Positions 25,437-33,960 are shown, numbered from the stretch's first letter. The stretch: DNA of 55,423 bases from Desulfovirgula sp. (GCA_020725625.1 DYET01000026.1:1-55423), one strand, 5' to 3'. Notes: generated from the sequence alone by a model not told the origin. Translations and numbers: made by a program.

Positions 25437-26987
25437 TTACTCCTTCACCCAGATTTTCAGTATTTCGGCAACCTCTTCGGGGTTCTTGGTGGCGATTTCC
25501 CTGAGTTCATCCTGCCTGGCAGTAAGTTTGGGCATTTCAAGCTTTTCCTCTTCGGCCTCAAGGAGGGCCTTCTTCCTGGCCTCCTCCTGCCGGCTGAGTT
25601 CGGCTGCCCTTACAGCCCTCCTGCGCAGCCGGACGGCTATGTACAGCCACATGACCAGCAGCAGGGCCAGCCCGCAGGCGCCCAGGAAGGCGTATGTAAG
25701 GTACCTCTGGCGCTCCTCCTCCTTGGCCTTCTGCCTGGCCAGTTCCGCACCGATAATTTTCTTCTCCGAATCATCAAAGGCCATGCTAGAAACAGCGATC
25801 TGGTCTCCCCGGCTGCTGTTGTAGCCTATGGCCGCGGCAACCAAATCGTGGATCTGCTGGAGCTGCACCTGGGAGTAGTTGCCGTTCAGGACCACCGCCG
25901 CCGACAGTCTCCGGATTCCCCCCGGAGCCTTGACCACGGCTTCTTCCTTGGCCGGCACCTGGTAGTTGGTTTTCGCTTCCTGCTTTGAGTAGCTTGAACC
26001 GCCGCTGCTTCCGCCGGCCGCCGGAATACTCCTGCCCGGCAGGTCCGAATCGGTGCCGGGCGGGCCGCCGGAACCTCCCGGACCGGTGCCGGTTTCGGAA
26101 ACGGTGTGCTCGCTCAGAACCTGGCCCTTGTCGTAGGTGGTAGCCTTATACTGCTGCTGGTCGAAGTCCAGGTCCGCAGTCACCATGGCCACTGCCATTC
26201 CCGGCCCCAGAATCTGCCTCAGCATGCCCTGGATCCTGGTTTCCAGCTCCTTTTCAAATGCCCGCCTGATTTCGATCCGGTCAAGGGCGGCCTTGGCGAA
26301 CACGGCCGACTTGTCGCCTATTTTCAGGCCGTCGGTCAGTGAATTCCCCTGCATATCGATGATATGGATGTTTTCCGGCTTCAACCCTTCAACGCTGCCG
26401 GCCACCAGCTCCACTATCCCCCGGACGTTCTCCGGTGACACCCTGGCGGTGGGCTTCAGTTTGAGGGCTATGGAGGCCGAGGGTTCGGCCTGTTCGTTGA
26501 TGAAAAGGCTCTTTTTGGGCAGCACCAGGTGGACCCGGGCCTGCTCCACCGCCTCTACCTGTACTATCGTCCTGCGCAGTTCCTCCTGCAGGGCCCTCTG
26601 AAATCCGACCTGCTGCTCGAACTCAGTGACTCCGAATTTTTTTTGATCAAACAGTTCAAAACCGACCCCGCTGCTGTATAAAGCTCCGCTGCTGGCTAGT
26701 CTTATACGCGTTTCATAAACCATTTTTTCCGGCACTTCTATGGTTTTGCCCTGGTTTGCAATCCGGTATGGTATTTTATCCTTTTTCAACTCCTCGCTGA
26801 TCTTGCCTGCGTCTTTCGGGTCCAGGCCGGTAAACAGCGGCGCGTAAGGGGTTCTAAAAAGGAGTTGGCCGAGAACAGCCAGGCTGACTACTATCCCTGC
26901 GGCTGCCAAGACAGCGGCAGCCTTCCGGGCCTGGCTCATCGCCTGCCACCTTTCACCAAACCTGGCCAGCAACTCTCTAAAATTCAC
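25437..26987 (-). CDS. fliF: Flagellar MS-ring protein FliF
   Basis: FliF builds the membrane MS ring on which the motor assembles. The 516-aa protein has a first transmembrane helix near residues 23-45, the ring-building YscJ-like region with APLFTGLDPKDAGKI, a large extracytoplasmic domain, and a Ser/Gly-rich linker (PAAGGSSGGSSYS). A second helix near residues 431-452 precedes the C-terminal cytoplasmic tail that binds FliG. The length is typical of Gram-positive FliF. Confidence 0.96.
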   Translation of the reverse strand: MNFRELLARFGERWQAMSQARKAAAVLAAAGIVVSLAVLGQLLFRTPYAPLFTGLDPKDAGKISEELKKDKIPYRIANQGKTIEVPEKMVYETRIRLASSGALYSSGVGFELFDQKKFGVTEFEQQVGFQRALQEELRRTIVQVEAVEQARVHLVLPKKSLFINEQAEPSASIALKLKPTARVSPENVRGIVELVAGSVEGLKPENIHIIDMQGNSLTDGLKIGDKSAVFAKAALDRIEIRRAFEKELETRIQGMLRQILGPGMAVAMVTADLDFDQQQYKATTYDKGQVLSEHTVSETGTGPGGSGGPPGTDSDLPGRSIPAAGGSSGGSSYSKQEAKTNYQVPAKEEAVVKAPGGIRRLSAAVVLNGNYSQVQLQQIHDLVAAAIGYNSSRGDQIAVSSMAFDDSEKKIIGAELARQKAKEEERQRYLTYAFLGACGLALLLVMWLYIAVRLRRRAVRAAELSRQEEARKKALLEAEEEKLEMPKLTARQDELREIATKNPEEVAEILKIWVKE

Positions 26988-27105
26988 CTAACCACACCCT
27001 ATCCAAGTCGTCAGCCGTTCAGTCATCAGCAAAAGGAGGTCCACGCCGGCGCTTCACCCCCGTCAAATGCCTGCCGTCCCGGGCCGGCTTCTTTAAATCA
27101 CCGGA

Positions 27106-27405
27106 TTATACCTGCATCCGGGATATTTCCTGGTACGCCTCGATTATTTTGTTCCTTACTTCCACCGCCAGCTGCATCATCAGCTTGGCCTCCTCCATGG
27201 CGATGGTAACCTGGTGGATGTCCTGAATCTCCCCGGTAAGAAACTTTTTCACCATCCCGTCCGCCTTCAGCTGTGCCCTGTTTACCTCCTCCAGGGCGTT
27301 GCTCAAAACTTCCCCGAATGATTTGCCCCCTTCCGCAGCCTTGTTTTGACTATCTGTCCCCGTCAAGGATTGGGGCAATACCATTGGAACCGGCAAAATA
27401 TTCAT
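27106..27405 (-). CDS. fliE: Flagellar hook-basal body protein FliE
   Basis: FliE is the small protein joining the MS ring to the rod. It is 99 aa with the conserved C-terminal VTIAMEEAKLMMQLAVEVRN (about residues 66-85) and KIIEAYQEISRMQV. It follows flgC with a 77-base gap that holds a copy of the short repeat, and precedes fliF. Confidence 0.95.
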   Translation of the reverse strand: MNILPVPMVLPQSLTGTDSQNKAAEGGKSFGEVLSNALEEVNRAQLKADGMVKKFLTGEIQDIHQVTIAMEEAKLMMQLAVEVRNKIIEAYQEISRMQV

Positions 27406-27446
27406 TTCAAAACCCCCGATTCAAAAAAATGAATAGTGGGTGATAC

Positions 27447-27475
27447 TCTCCTGTCTCCTGTCTCCTGTATTCTGC
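27447..27475 (-). repeat. Short repeat, copy 6, between flgC and fliE
   Basis: CTCCTGTCTCCTGTCTCCTG then TATTCTG. It has the same wording as 40157-40185. Confidence 0.65.
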
Positions 27476-27482
27476 CGGGGCA

Positions 27483-27926
27483 TCATCCCCTACCGATTTC
27501 CAGCGCCTTCAGCGCCATACCCTTGGCCGCGTTCAATGCCGTCACGCTGGCCTCGTATGCCCGGGTGGCGGCGATCATGTTGACCATCTCATTGGCCACG
27601 TTGATGCTGGGAAAAGCCACATAGCCCCTTTCGTCGGCGTAAGGGTGGCTGGGGTCATAGACCATCCTCGGTTCCGCCGGGTCTTCGATGACCCTGTGAA
27701 CACGCACCCCCATTCCCTTAAACCTTTCCCTCCCCGGTGTCGAACCGGACACAGCTTCCAGCATTTCCGAAAAAACTGGAATCTGCCTTCTGTACGGCCT
27801 CAAGCCTGGATCCCCCGGCCTTCCGGCGGTGTTCAGGTTGACTATGTTGTTGCTGATCAGGTCCAGCCACAGCCTGTTGGCCGTCATTCCGGAAGCGCTG
27901 ATGGCGAAATTGTCAAACAACGGCAT
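27483..27926 (-). CDS. flgC: Flagellar basal-body rod protein FlgC
   Basis: FlgC is a proximal rod subunit. The 147-aa protein has the N-terminal ANRLWLDLISNNIVNLNTAG motif and the C-terminal YVAFPSINVANEMVNMIAAT with RAYEASVTALNAAK. Both helices pack in the rod. The size is standard. It lies 2 bases after flgB. Confidence 0.95.
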   Translation of the reverse strand: MPLFDNFAISASGMTANRLWLDLISNNIVNLNTAGRPGDPGLRPYRRQIPVFSEMLEAVSGSTPGRERFKGMGVRVHRVIEDPAEPRMVYDPSHPYADERGYVAFPSINVANEMVNMIAATRAYEASVTALNAAKGMALKALEIGRG

Positions 27927-27928
27927 AT

Positions 27929-28333
27929 TTACCTACCCCCTCTGATGACGTACCCCAAAAGCCCCATCCTTGCAGAAAGGGCGTTTACGCTGAAGTCGTA
28001 CAGGATTGTGTTGGCCGCCAGGTTCACCATTTCCTGGTCTATATCCACGTTGTTCCGGCCGTACCTCATGATAGTGTCGCGCTCCTGCACCACCCGCGGG
28101 GAAACCTGCCTGATATCCTGGACCCCCCCAAAATGCCTGGGGTGCGAGGTGACCAGGGCCGGGGCCCTTTCGTCAAGGGCTCTTTTAAGCTCTTCGGTAA
28201 AGGAGACGTGGGACTTTTTAAACCCCGGAGTATTTACATTGGCCACGTTGTTTGCAATAACCCTCTGGGCGAGGGCGGCAGAATCAAGCTGTTTTGCCAG
28301 GGCAATGATTACCGGGCTGTCAAAAAAATTCAC
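27929..28333 (-). CDS. flgB: Flagellar basal-body rod protein FlgB
   Basis: FlgB is a proximal rod subunit and the first gene of the main fla/che operon. From GTG 28333 it has 134 aa. Motifs are AQRVIANNVANVNTPGFKKS near residue 25 and the C-terminal VDIDQEMVNLAANTILYDFS. I prefer GTG 28333, 7 bases after GGAGG, to the TTG at 28366, whose codons would be part of the leader. A weak promoter and an inverted repeat lie upstream. Confidence 0.93.
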   Translation of the reverse strand: MNFFDSPVIIALAKQLDSAALAQRVIANNVANVNTPGFKKSHVSFTEELKRALDERAPALVTSHPRHFGGVQDIRQVSPRVVQERDTIMRYGRNNVDIDQEMVNLAANTILYDFSVNALSARMGLLGYVIRGGR

Positions 28334-28369
28334 CGGCACACCTCCAAAAAAATTTTTAATAATCAATTA

Positions 28370-28420
28370 AAAATTAGTACATTTGACAAGTATTACTAAT
28401 TGATCAGCCTATTTATTCAA
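28370..28420 (-). promoter_or_regulatory. Candidate promoter and dyad upstream of flgB
   Basis: On the minus strand TTGAAT (28415-28420) is followed after 17 bases by AGTAAT (28392-28397), a weak sigma-A-like pair. An 8-bp dyad, AATTAGTA and TACTAATT separated by 14 bases, overlaps it and could be an operator. The AT-rich setting raises the risk of chance matches. Confidence 0.3.
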
Positions 28421-28989
28421 CAACTTTATTTTTATTCCTGCTAAATTCCACCAATTTTCTACTATATTTTTTAAAGAATGACAGGGCCCTGCCCAGCATT
28501 AAACGGCTGTTTTTTCGGTCGGGTGCGGGCACCACAACAGAACTCGCGATATTATTGCACAAGAGCATTATGCAGTGCCTGAAAATATTCCTCGGTTTTT
28601 GATCGATACTGTCAAAAAAAAACGCTGTATACCGTTCTTTATCGGGCATTCTGTCGGTTTTATCCGTTGAAATTACCTGCAGGGTTAAAAATGATTATTC
28701 TTAAATGTGCACGGCAAAGGTTTACACCTGCCGTTTCACCGTGCTGGCGGCAAAAAAGCACTGGGACTGCGCCCCACTGTACATAAAAATTAACGGGGGG
28801 ATGTTGGGGATGGTTAAAAAAACAGTTGTCAAAAAGAACTCATAAAAACTTAAGCATATGTTGGAGGGCTGGAACGGTTGAAGAGTATTGCTTGCGAAGA
28901 AAACAGTGAAAATTGACCGGAAAACAGTGGAAAGATTTATTCAAATATACATTCTTTATACAACTTCTGCAACGGCCGGAAAAATAGCG
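28421..28989. other. Long non-coding stretch between flaG and flgB
   Basis: No well-supported gene. Minus-strand ORFs at 28413-28649 and 28840-29043 lack ribosome sites and recognisable sequence. The stretch does contain a hairpin cluster at 28709-28744 (separate entry) and a terminator-like hairpin at 28990-29004 at its upstream end. Confidence 0.5.
28709..28744 (-). promoter_or_regulatory. Mutually exclusive hairpins in the flaG-flgB gap
   Basis: ACGGCA (28711-28716) pairs with TGCCGT (28729-28734), with an inner GGT/ACC. GCACGG (28709-28714) can instead pair with CCGTGC (28739-28744). The two stems share bases, so only one can form. This is an attenuator-like layout of unknown ligand or trigger. 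The expected strand is minus, toward flgB. Confidence 0.35.
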
Positions 28990-29004
28990 CCGGCCACCGG
29001 CCGG
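28990..29004 (-). terminator. Terminator-like hairpin after flaG
   Basis: CCGGCC, a 3-base loop, then GGCCGG, followed on the minus strand by CGCTATTTTTCC. It lies 45 bases after the flaG stop. It probably closes the fliD-fliS-fliT-like-flaG transcript. Confidence 0.5.
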
Positions 29005-29048
29005 AAAAATATGGTGCACGACTGACCCAATGTCATCACCCAAGAGCT

Positions 29049-29414
29049 TTAAATAAACTTGTCCACAATGATCCCCAGCAGTTCCTTAAAGTAGGCCACC
29101 ATGTCCAGAACCCGCTCGGGTGGTATCTCCCGGATCACCGTGTTGTCGTTGGTGTTAATCACCTTGACCATGTACTCCCCGCTTCTCTCGTGAAGGCTAA
29201 ACTTCAGGTGGGTGCCGTAGCTTTCCATGGTCTTGTTGAGCAGTTTGACGGCGGCCCTTACTTCTTCAAGACTGCTTCTTTCTCCCTGTTGTTCTTGTTC
29301 TTTCAGGTTTTCTCCGGTTTTGTCCGTTTTCGTTACTGCTTCTCCGGCCTGCTTTCTTGGGTCGAGCCTGACGGGTTCCACAGGCGCTGAATTACGCAGA
29401 CTCTCTACTTTCAA
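29049..29414 (-). CDS. flaG: Flagellar protein FlaG
   Basis: This 121-aa protein matches the FlaG/YvyC family. The N-terminal half is variable and charged. The conserved C-terminal domain (LLNKTMESYGTHLKFSLHE then YMVKVINTNDNTVIREIPP) begins near residue 57. FlaG influences filament length or cap behaviour in several bacteria; its mechanism is unclear. It lies last in the fliD operon, 29 bases after the fliT-like gene. Confidence 0.9.
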   Translation of the reverse strand: MKVESLRNSAPVEPVRLDPRKQAGEAVTKTDKTGENLKEQEQQGERSSLEEVRAAVKLLNKTMESYGTHLKFSLHERSGEYMVKVINTNDNTVIREIPPERVLDMVAYFKELLGIIVDKFI

Positions 29415-29443
29415 CTTTATTCCCCCAAAGAAAGGATAGTATT

Positions 29444-29935
29444 CTATCTCTTTTTATCGACAAACACGCCGCCCGGGTCAGACACGCCGGCCCGGTAAGC
29501 GTTTAACGTCCGCCGGCCGGTTCCCAGCTTTTCCCGCAGTTCCCCCAGCTTCGCCAACTGGGACTGCAGTTTGGGCATCTGCAGCCGGTCCATTTCCTGC
29601 ATTTCCTCCACCAGCCGCAGGCACTGCTGCCGCAAGTCGCCCACTGCCTCCCGGACGGCAAGGCGCTCCCCTGCCGGTTTGTCCGGACAGCCTTCACCTT
29701 CCGTTCGGCTCAAAAGGTTGTCTATTTTCATTATTTCAGCGTCGACCGCATCCACTTCTTCCATGCCGGCCTGCCTGGCTTCAACCAGGTCCAGTATTTC
29801 TTCCGCCAGGTCAGCTTCGTCCAGGCCGGCCCTGGCGGAGGTAAGCTCAAGCATTTTCGCCAGCAGGGCGTGCTTCTTGCCGTAAAGTTCCTCCAGCCGC
29901 CGCAGCAAAACCTCTTTATCTTCTCGCGATTTCAT
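29444..29935 (-). CDS. FliT/FlgN-like flagellar chaperone candidate
   Basis: This 163-aa, all-helical, highly charged protein has heptad-like leucines (LLRRLEELYGKKHALLAKML; LRQQCLRLVEEMQEMDRLQM). It sits one base after fliS in the fliD operon, where a FliT-type chaperone (binding FliD) is usual. The coiled-coil composition and the NAYRAG end are compatible with the FlgN/FliT family, but no decisive motif is visible. The C-terminal DPGGVFVDKKR is a short non-helical tail. The family call is tentative. Confidence 0.55.
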   Translation of the reverse strand: MKSREDKEVLLRRLEELYGKKHALLAKMLELTSARAGLDEADLAEEILDLVEARQAGMEEVDAVDAEIMKIDNLLSRTEGEGCPDKPAGERLAVREAVGDLRQQCLRLVEEMQEMDRLQMPKLQSQLAKLGELREKLGTGRRTLNAYRAGVSDPGGVFVDKKR

Positions 29936-29936
29936 T

Positions 29937-30323
29937 TTACAGGCCGGTCTCCCTGGCCAGCTTTACCGCCTGCCTCCAGGTGTCGCGGAGGTCTTCGGCC
30001 AGCCCCAGCACCTCCCCGATCATTTGGGCGTCCTTTTTGGCGTTGGCCTGCAACAGCCGTTGGATCATGAAGTCGTAAAGGGCTGCCAGGTTTTGGGATA
30101 TTTTATACTTATGGTCCAGAGTCTCGTTCAGATGGGCGATAATTGCCTGGGCCCGGATCAGGGAGTAGTGCGACCCGCCGATATCCTTTTCTTCAATGGA
30201 CTTCAGCGCCAGCTTGAGAAATTTAACCAGGCCGTCATAAAGCATCAGCGTAAGGTAGCCCGGGCTGGCTCCCTGCACGTCATTCTGCTTGTACTGCCAG
30301 TATGGGTTGGCTGCCAGACTCAT
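29937..30323 (-). CDS. fliS: Flagellin chaperone FliS
   Basis: FliS keeps flagellin monomers unpolymerised before export and, with FliW and CsrA, takes part in flagellin homeostasis. The 128-aa protein begins NPYWQYKQNDVQGASPGYLT then LMLYDGLVKFL, the FliS hallmark, and continues as a four-helix bundle (AQAIIAHLNETLDHKY). It follows fliD after 27 bases. Confidence 0.95.
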   Translation of the reverse strand: MSLAANPYWQYKQNDVQGASPGYLTLMLYDGLVKFLKLALKSIEEKDIGGSHYSLIRAQAIIAHLNETLDHKYKISQNLAALYDFMIQRLLQANAKKDAQMIGEVLGLAEDLRDTWRQAVKLARETGL

Positions 30324-30350
30324 TTCATACGTCTCCCTGTATCAGATTTT

Positions 30351-31925
30351 TTACTGGCCGTAGCTGAACTGCTGGGCCAGCCACATGCTTTGGGTATTCA
30401 GCTTGTTTATGGCCTTCTCCATGGCAGTGAACTGTTTCCAGTAGCGTTCCTCCATTTTAACCAGGAGGTTTTCCCACCTAGCTATCTCCCCGTCCAGTTT
30501 CCTCAGTTTCTTGCCCAGTGTGCTGCTGTCGTACAGACTGAACGTCGATTCCGCCCCGGCCTTGTCGACAATGCTTCTTATGGCGCCGTTCAGATCGTCG
30601 TAGAGGCGCTGGGCGATTCCCATTTCCCCGGGCACCCCGGTGTTCTGGGTGAATAAATTCATGACCCCCTCGGGGTCGGCCTCGATGGCCCTTCTCAGGT
30701 CTTTCCCGTCATTTCGCAGGTACAGCTTCCCTTTTTCTGCATACGTACCTGTTACGATGCCAATGGAGGCGAGGTTGTTGTGGGTTACAGTCTTGCCGTC
30801 CACTTCTGCCGGCTCAATACTTGACACCACGCTGCCCATGGCCAGGCGGAACTTGGCGGTGTACATGGAAAGCATGGCGTCGTTCCGAAGCATGCCGCTC
30901 CTGGCCTTTTCCTCCCACTTAGCCTCTTGATCGTCCGAGAGCTTCTCCCTCTGGTCGTCGGTCAGGGGCAGGTAGTCCCGGTAACGTTCTTCCGACAGTT
31001 CTTTGTAAATCAGGTCGATGGTGGCGTTGTACTGGTCAACTAAGGCCTTTATGGAACTGTAAACCGCGTCGACGTCGGCTTGTACTGTAATTGTACCGGT
31101 GGCGCCCCCTCCCTCCTTCAGATAGAGGGTTATCCCGTTCACAGCGGCGGTGTTGGTTTTGCTGGTTATACCAGCCACGTCGCCGAAATCAAACAGGGCA
31201 TTTTGTCCCTCGTAGATGGTTCCGGTCTGCAAAAGCAGATTTAAAGTACCGGTACCTGCGCCCGCAGCGTCTGACAGAAAGCCGTTTTGGTCGTCCACCA
31301 CCCTGATCCCGTAATCCGATCCCGTACCGGTGGTGGTCAGGTAAAACCTATTGTTGGTCGAATCGTAGCTGGCCCTGATGCCCAGGGAACTGCTGTGCTC
31401 GTTGATTTGCGCCACCAAAGTGTTGATAGTAGCAGTGGTGGTATCGATGACAAAATCCCGGGAAACCCGCGCCCCGCCGTCACCCACCTTGCCCTCCAGG
31501 GTGAAGGTGATGCTGTCGGCCAGGCTAGAGAACTGTTCCTTCAATGTCTTCACTGAGCCGTCGGGGTTTTTCTCGTCCGGCAGGGCGGCCTGGCTGCCCT
31601 TGGTGATCCCCTGGGCCAGTTGCCACACCGTAACGCTATAGGTCCCGGCGGCGGCCGAGGTGCCCGCGGTGGCAGTGACCGCAGTCTCGTTTGAGGAGGT
31701 GGCGGACTTGGCCAGGAAGGTGCCCTGTACCCTCAATTTAAAGGCGGTTTCCCTCAAGGTTACCAGCGAAGCATGGACAGCACGGAAATCGGCCCGCTGC
31801 CACTCCAAAAGCTGCCTGTTTTGTTTTATCCGGTCCAGCCTCATGCGCTGGATTTTCATCAGGTCGCTGACTATCTGGTCAATGTCCATACCGGTGGCCA
31901 GCCCGCCTATGCGCAGGGTGCTCAT
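30351..31925 (-). CDS. fliD: Flagellar filament cap protein FliD
   Basis: FliD forms the distal cap that folds flagellin at the filament tip. From ATG 31925 it is 524 aa, with GGAGGAG 9-15 bases before it. The longer ORF start at 32120 lies upstream of the sigma-28 promoter and is not used. The N-terminal MSTLRIGGLATGMDIDQIV and the coiled coil near residues 35-75 are standard FliD; the C terminus ends EKAINKLNTQSMWLAQQF. It is the first gene of a late operon. In syntrophic Pelotomaculum, FliD has been reported to act as a signal to partner methanogens; whether that applies here depends on the organism. Confidence 0.94.
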   Translation of the reverse strand: MSTLRIGGLATGMDIDQIVSDLMKIQRMRLDRIKQNRQLLEWQRADFRAVHASLVTLRETAFKLRVQGTFLAKSATSSNETAVTATAGTSAAAGTYSVTVWQLAQGITKGSQAALPDEKNPDGSVKTLKEQFSSLADSITFTLEGKVGDGGARVSRDFVIDTTTATINTLVAQINEHSSSLGIRASYDSTNNRFYLTTTGTGSDYGIRVVDDQNGFLSDAAGAGTGTLNLLLQTGTIYEGQNALFDFGDVAGITSKTNTAAVNGITLYLKEGGGATGTITVQADVDAVYSSIKALVDQYNATIDLIYKELSEERYRDYLPLTDDQREKLSDDQEAKWEEKARSGMLRNDAMLSMYTAKFRLAMGSVVSSIEPAEVDGKTVTHNNLASIGIVTGTYAEKGKLYLRNDGKDLRRAIEADPEGVMNLFTQNTGVPGEMGIAQRLYDDLNGAIRSIVDKAGAESTFSLYDSSTLGKKLRKLDGEIARWENLLVKMEERYWKQFTAMEKAINKLNTQSMWLAQQFSYGQ

Positions 31926-31976
31926 TACCTTCTGCTCCTCCCAGAACACCTTTTTAAAAACTATTGTTATACCAAT

Positions 31977-32004
31977 ATATCGGAATAGGGAAAAAGAAAC
32001 TTTA
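31977..32004 (-). promoter_or_regulatory. Sigma-28 promoter for fliD operon
   Basis: On the minus strand TAAA (32001-32004), then a 16-base spacer, then TCCGATAT (31977-31984). The -35 extends to TAAAGTTTCT, as at flgM. It lies about 50 bases before the fliD start. Confidence 0.8.
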
Positions 32005-32100
32005 GCCGGGTCGGCGTCAGATTTGGCAGGTAAAAACTCCCATAATTTTCTTATCCTCTGAGAAGCAATATAACTCTGAACGCAGCTTTCCGTCACTCTC

Positions 32101-33675
32101 TTACCGGAGGCCGCCCCCACCGGGACTTATATTCGTATTGCACCCCTTGCACGATATCCCGGTTTCCCCGTTCCGGACCACAACGTCACCGCACTTGCAG
32201 ACCCATCCCCTGACCCGGGCCGGGTTCCCGTAAACCACCGCGTGATCGGGCACGTCCCTGGTGATCACCGCCCCGGCGCCCACCAAGGCGTAACGGCCTA
32301 TGGTCACCCCGCACACCACGGTGGCGTTGGCGCCGATGCTGGCGCCCCGCCTGACCAGGGTTTTGACGTAATCTCCGGCGGTGTTCCGCGGATACGCGCT
32401 CCTGGGCGTCTTTATGTTCGTAAACACCATCGACGGACCCAGGAACACGTCGTCCTCGCAGACCACCCCGGTGTAAACGGAAACATTGTTTTGGACTTTT
32501 ACATTCCTGCCCAGCCTGACCCCCGGCGATATAACCACGTTCTGGCCTATGTTGCATTTTTCACCGATTTCCGACCCGCCCATGATGTGGCTGAAGTGCC
32601 AGATCTTCGTGCCCGGGCCGATGGAGCAACCTCTATCTATCACCGCCGTAGGGTGGGCATAATAACCGCCCTCCTCCGGCCACCCCCTGACCCTTACCCA
32701 CTCTCCGCCGCTATCCAGGGAGCGCTGGGCGGCGTCTAGGACGGTCAATACCCTGAGCCCCTCCCCGCCGTCTGTAACCGGCGGCCTTCTTTCCTCCAGC
32801 GCCAGCGCAAAGGCCCGGCATTCTTCCTTTAGCGGCTCGGTTTCCTCCAGCGGCACGGACTCCGGTTCCTTTCTGTCCGGCTTTGGGTTGAGGCCGTCCC
32901 ATAAGACCGGTTCCGGGTAGTACAGCAGCTTGTTTTTCTTCAGGGTGTCGCTGAACACCAGCATCCCCCTGTGGCCGGACACCACCAGCCTCTGCTCCTT
33001 GAAGGGGTTTAGCCAGCTGACGAACACGCTGCCGTAAAGGCCTTCCCCGAAGTCCATCTGCAGGTGCACGGTGTCGTGCAGTCCCGGCCTCAGGGCGGCC
33101 GTGCCCACGGCCGCCACCCTGGCGGGGAGCGACCCGGTAAGGGAGATAATCACCGATATGTCATGGGGGGCGAAGCTCCACATGACATTCTCCTCGGACC
33201 TGAAAATCCCCAGGTTCAGCCGGGTGGAAAAAATATGGTGTATTTTTCCCAGCCTGCCCCAAAACACCATCTCTTTTATCTTTTTTACGGCCGGGTGGTA
33301 GTGGAGCAGGTGCCCCACCATCAGTATCCTCCCGTTCCGGGAAGCCAGATCACATAGCTGTCTGCCCTCGCCCGGGTCGAGGCACAGCGGCTTTTCCACG
33401 AATACGTCCTTGCCCCGTTCCAGGGCCCTTTTGGCCATGGGAAAATGGGTCGCGGCAGGAGTGGCCAGGACCACCCCCTGGATCCCGGGGTCGTTCAAAA
33501 TATTTTCAAAATCGCCTTCCACGCGCACGCCCGGGTATTTTTCCGAGAACTCCCGCCTGCGTGCCGGGGACGAGTCGCATACGGCTTTGAGAAAGCCCAG
33601 TTCGTAAAAGTTGCGGACCAGGTTTATTCCCCAGTGCCCGGCGCCCACTACGGCGATATTTTGCTTTGCATTCAT
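32101..33675 (-). CDS. Fused Gfo/Idh/MocA dehydrogenase and hexapeptide acetyltransferase with zinc ribbon
   Basis: This 524-aa fusion (from ATG 33675, preceded by GAGG) has two catalytic parts. Residues 1-~310 are a NAD(P)-dependent sugar dehydrogenase of the WbpB/WlbA kind (GAGHWG near residue 11, FVEKPLCL near 90). Residues ~325-490 are a left-handed beta-helix acetyltransferase of the WbpD/WlbB kind (repeats such as IGEKCNIGQNVVISPGV). The C terminus adds a zinc-ribbon-like end (WVCKCG ... ISCKGCN). In known pathways such enzymes oxidise UDP-GlcNAcA and acetylate the 3-amino product. Its place between fliC and fliD suggests flagellin glycosylation; this is inference. No aminotransferase or glycosyltransferase partner lies in the window. 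Confidence 0.85.
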   Translation of the reverse strand: MNAKQNIAVVGAGHWGINLVRNFYELGFLKAVCDSSPARRREFSEKYPGVRVEGDFENILNDPGIQGVVLATPAATHFPMAKRALERGKDVFVEKPLCLDPGEGRQLCDLASRNGRILMVGHLLHYHPAVKKIKEMVFWGRLGKIHHIFSTRLNLGIFRSEENVMWSFAPHDISVIISLTGSLPARVAAVGTAALRPGLHDTVHLQMDFGEGLYGSVFVSWLNPFKEQRLVVSGHRGMLVFSDTLKKNKLLYYPEPVLWDGLNPKPDRKEPESVPLEETEPLKEECRAFALALEERRPPVTDGGEGLRVLTVLDAAQRSLDSGGEWVRVRGWPEEGGYYAHPTAVIDRGCSIGPGTKIWHFSHIMGGSEIGEKCNIGQNVVISPGVRLGRNVKVQNNVSVYTGVVCEDDVFLGPSMVFTNIKTPRSAYPRNTAGDYVKTLVRRGASIGANATVVCGVTIGRYALVGAGAVITRDVPDHAVVYGNPARVRGWVCKCGDVVVRNGETGISCKGCNTNISPGGGGLR

Positions 33676-33784
33676 CGCATTAACCTCTTCTGTGATAAAA
33701 ACTGTCAATCGCGTCGACCATGTATTCCAGCTGTTCCCCGGTCAGTTTCCTTCAACTTATCCACCCAGGGGCCCATAATGCACG

Positions 33785-33868
33785 ATGTAAGTGCCTCATG
33801 ATGTAAGTGCCTGGCACCTATGATGTAAGTGCCTGGCACCTAAGTTAGATGTAAGTGCCTGGCACCTA
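33785..33868. repeat. REP-like GTGCCTGGCACC repeats
   Basis: Three full 20-base units ATGTAAGTGCCTGGCACCTA lie at 33801-33820, 33823-33842 and 33849-33868, and a partial unit at 33785-33796. Each contains the palindrome GTGCCTGGCAC. Similar palindromes accompany REP-associated (RAYT/TnpA_REP-type) transposases in other genomes. No transposase is present here. Confidence 0.8.
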
Positions 33869-33960
33869 AGTTATAAGTTATAAGTTATTGTATGTATTTG
33901 TTTTAGTTTCGGGGTCAGAAAACGGGAAAAATCGGGGCGTCAACTGCCCAAGGAACGGGA
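33869..33960. other. AT-rich spacer between repeats and the fliC terminator
   Basis: It holds a TTATAAG-type direct repeat (33871-33891) and otherwise unremarkable sequence with no gene. I see no promoter for the fused dehydrogenase gene here with confidence. Confidence 0.4.

Noticed and set aside
28413-28649. Minus-strand 78-aa ORF in the flaG-flgB gap
   Set aside because: No ribosome site before its start, no recognisable family, AT-rich low-information sequence. It lies within the putative flgB leader.
33785-33868. CRISPR array
   Set aside because: The units are immediately adjacent palindromic repeats with spacers of 2-6 bases and no cas genes. They fit REP-like elements, not CRISPR.
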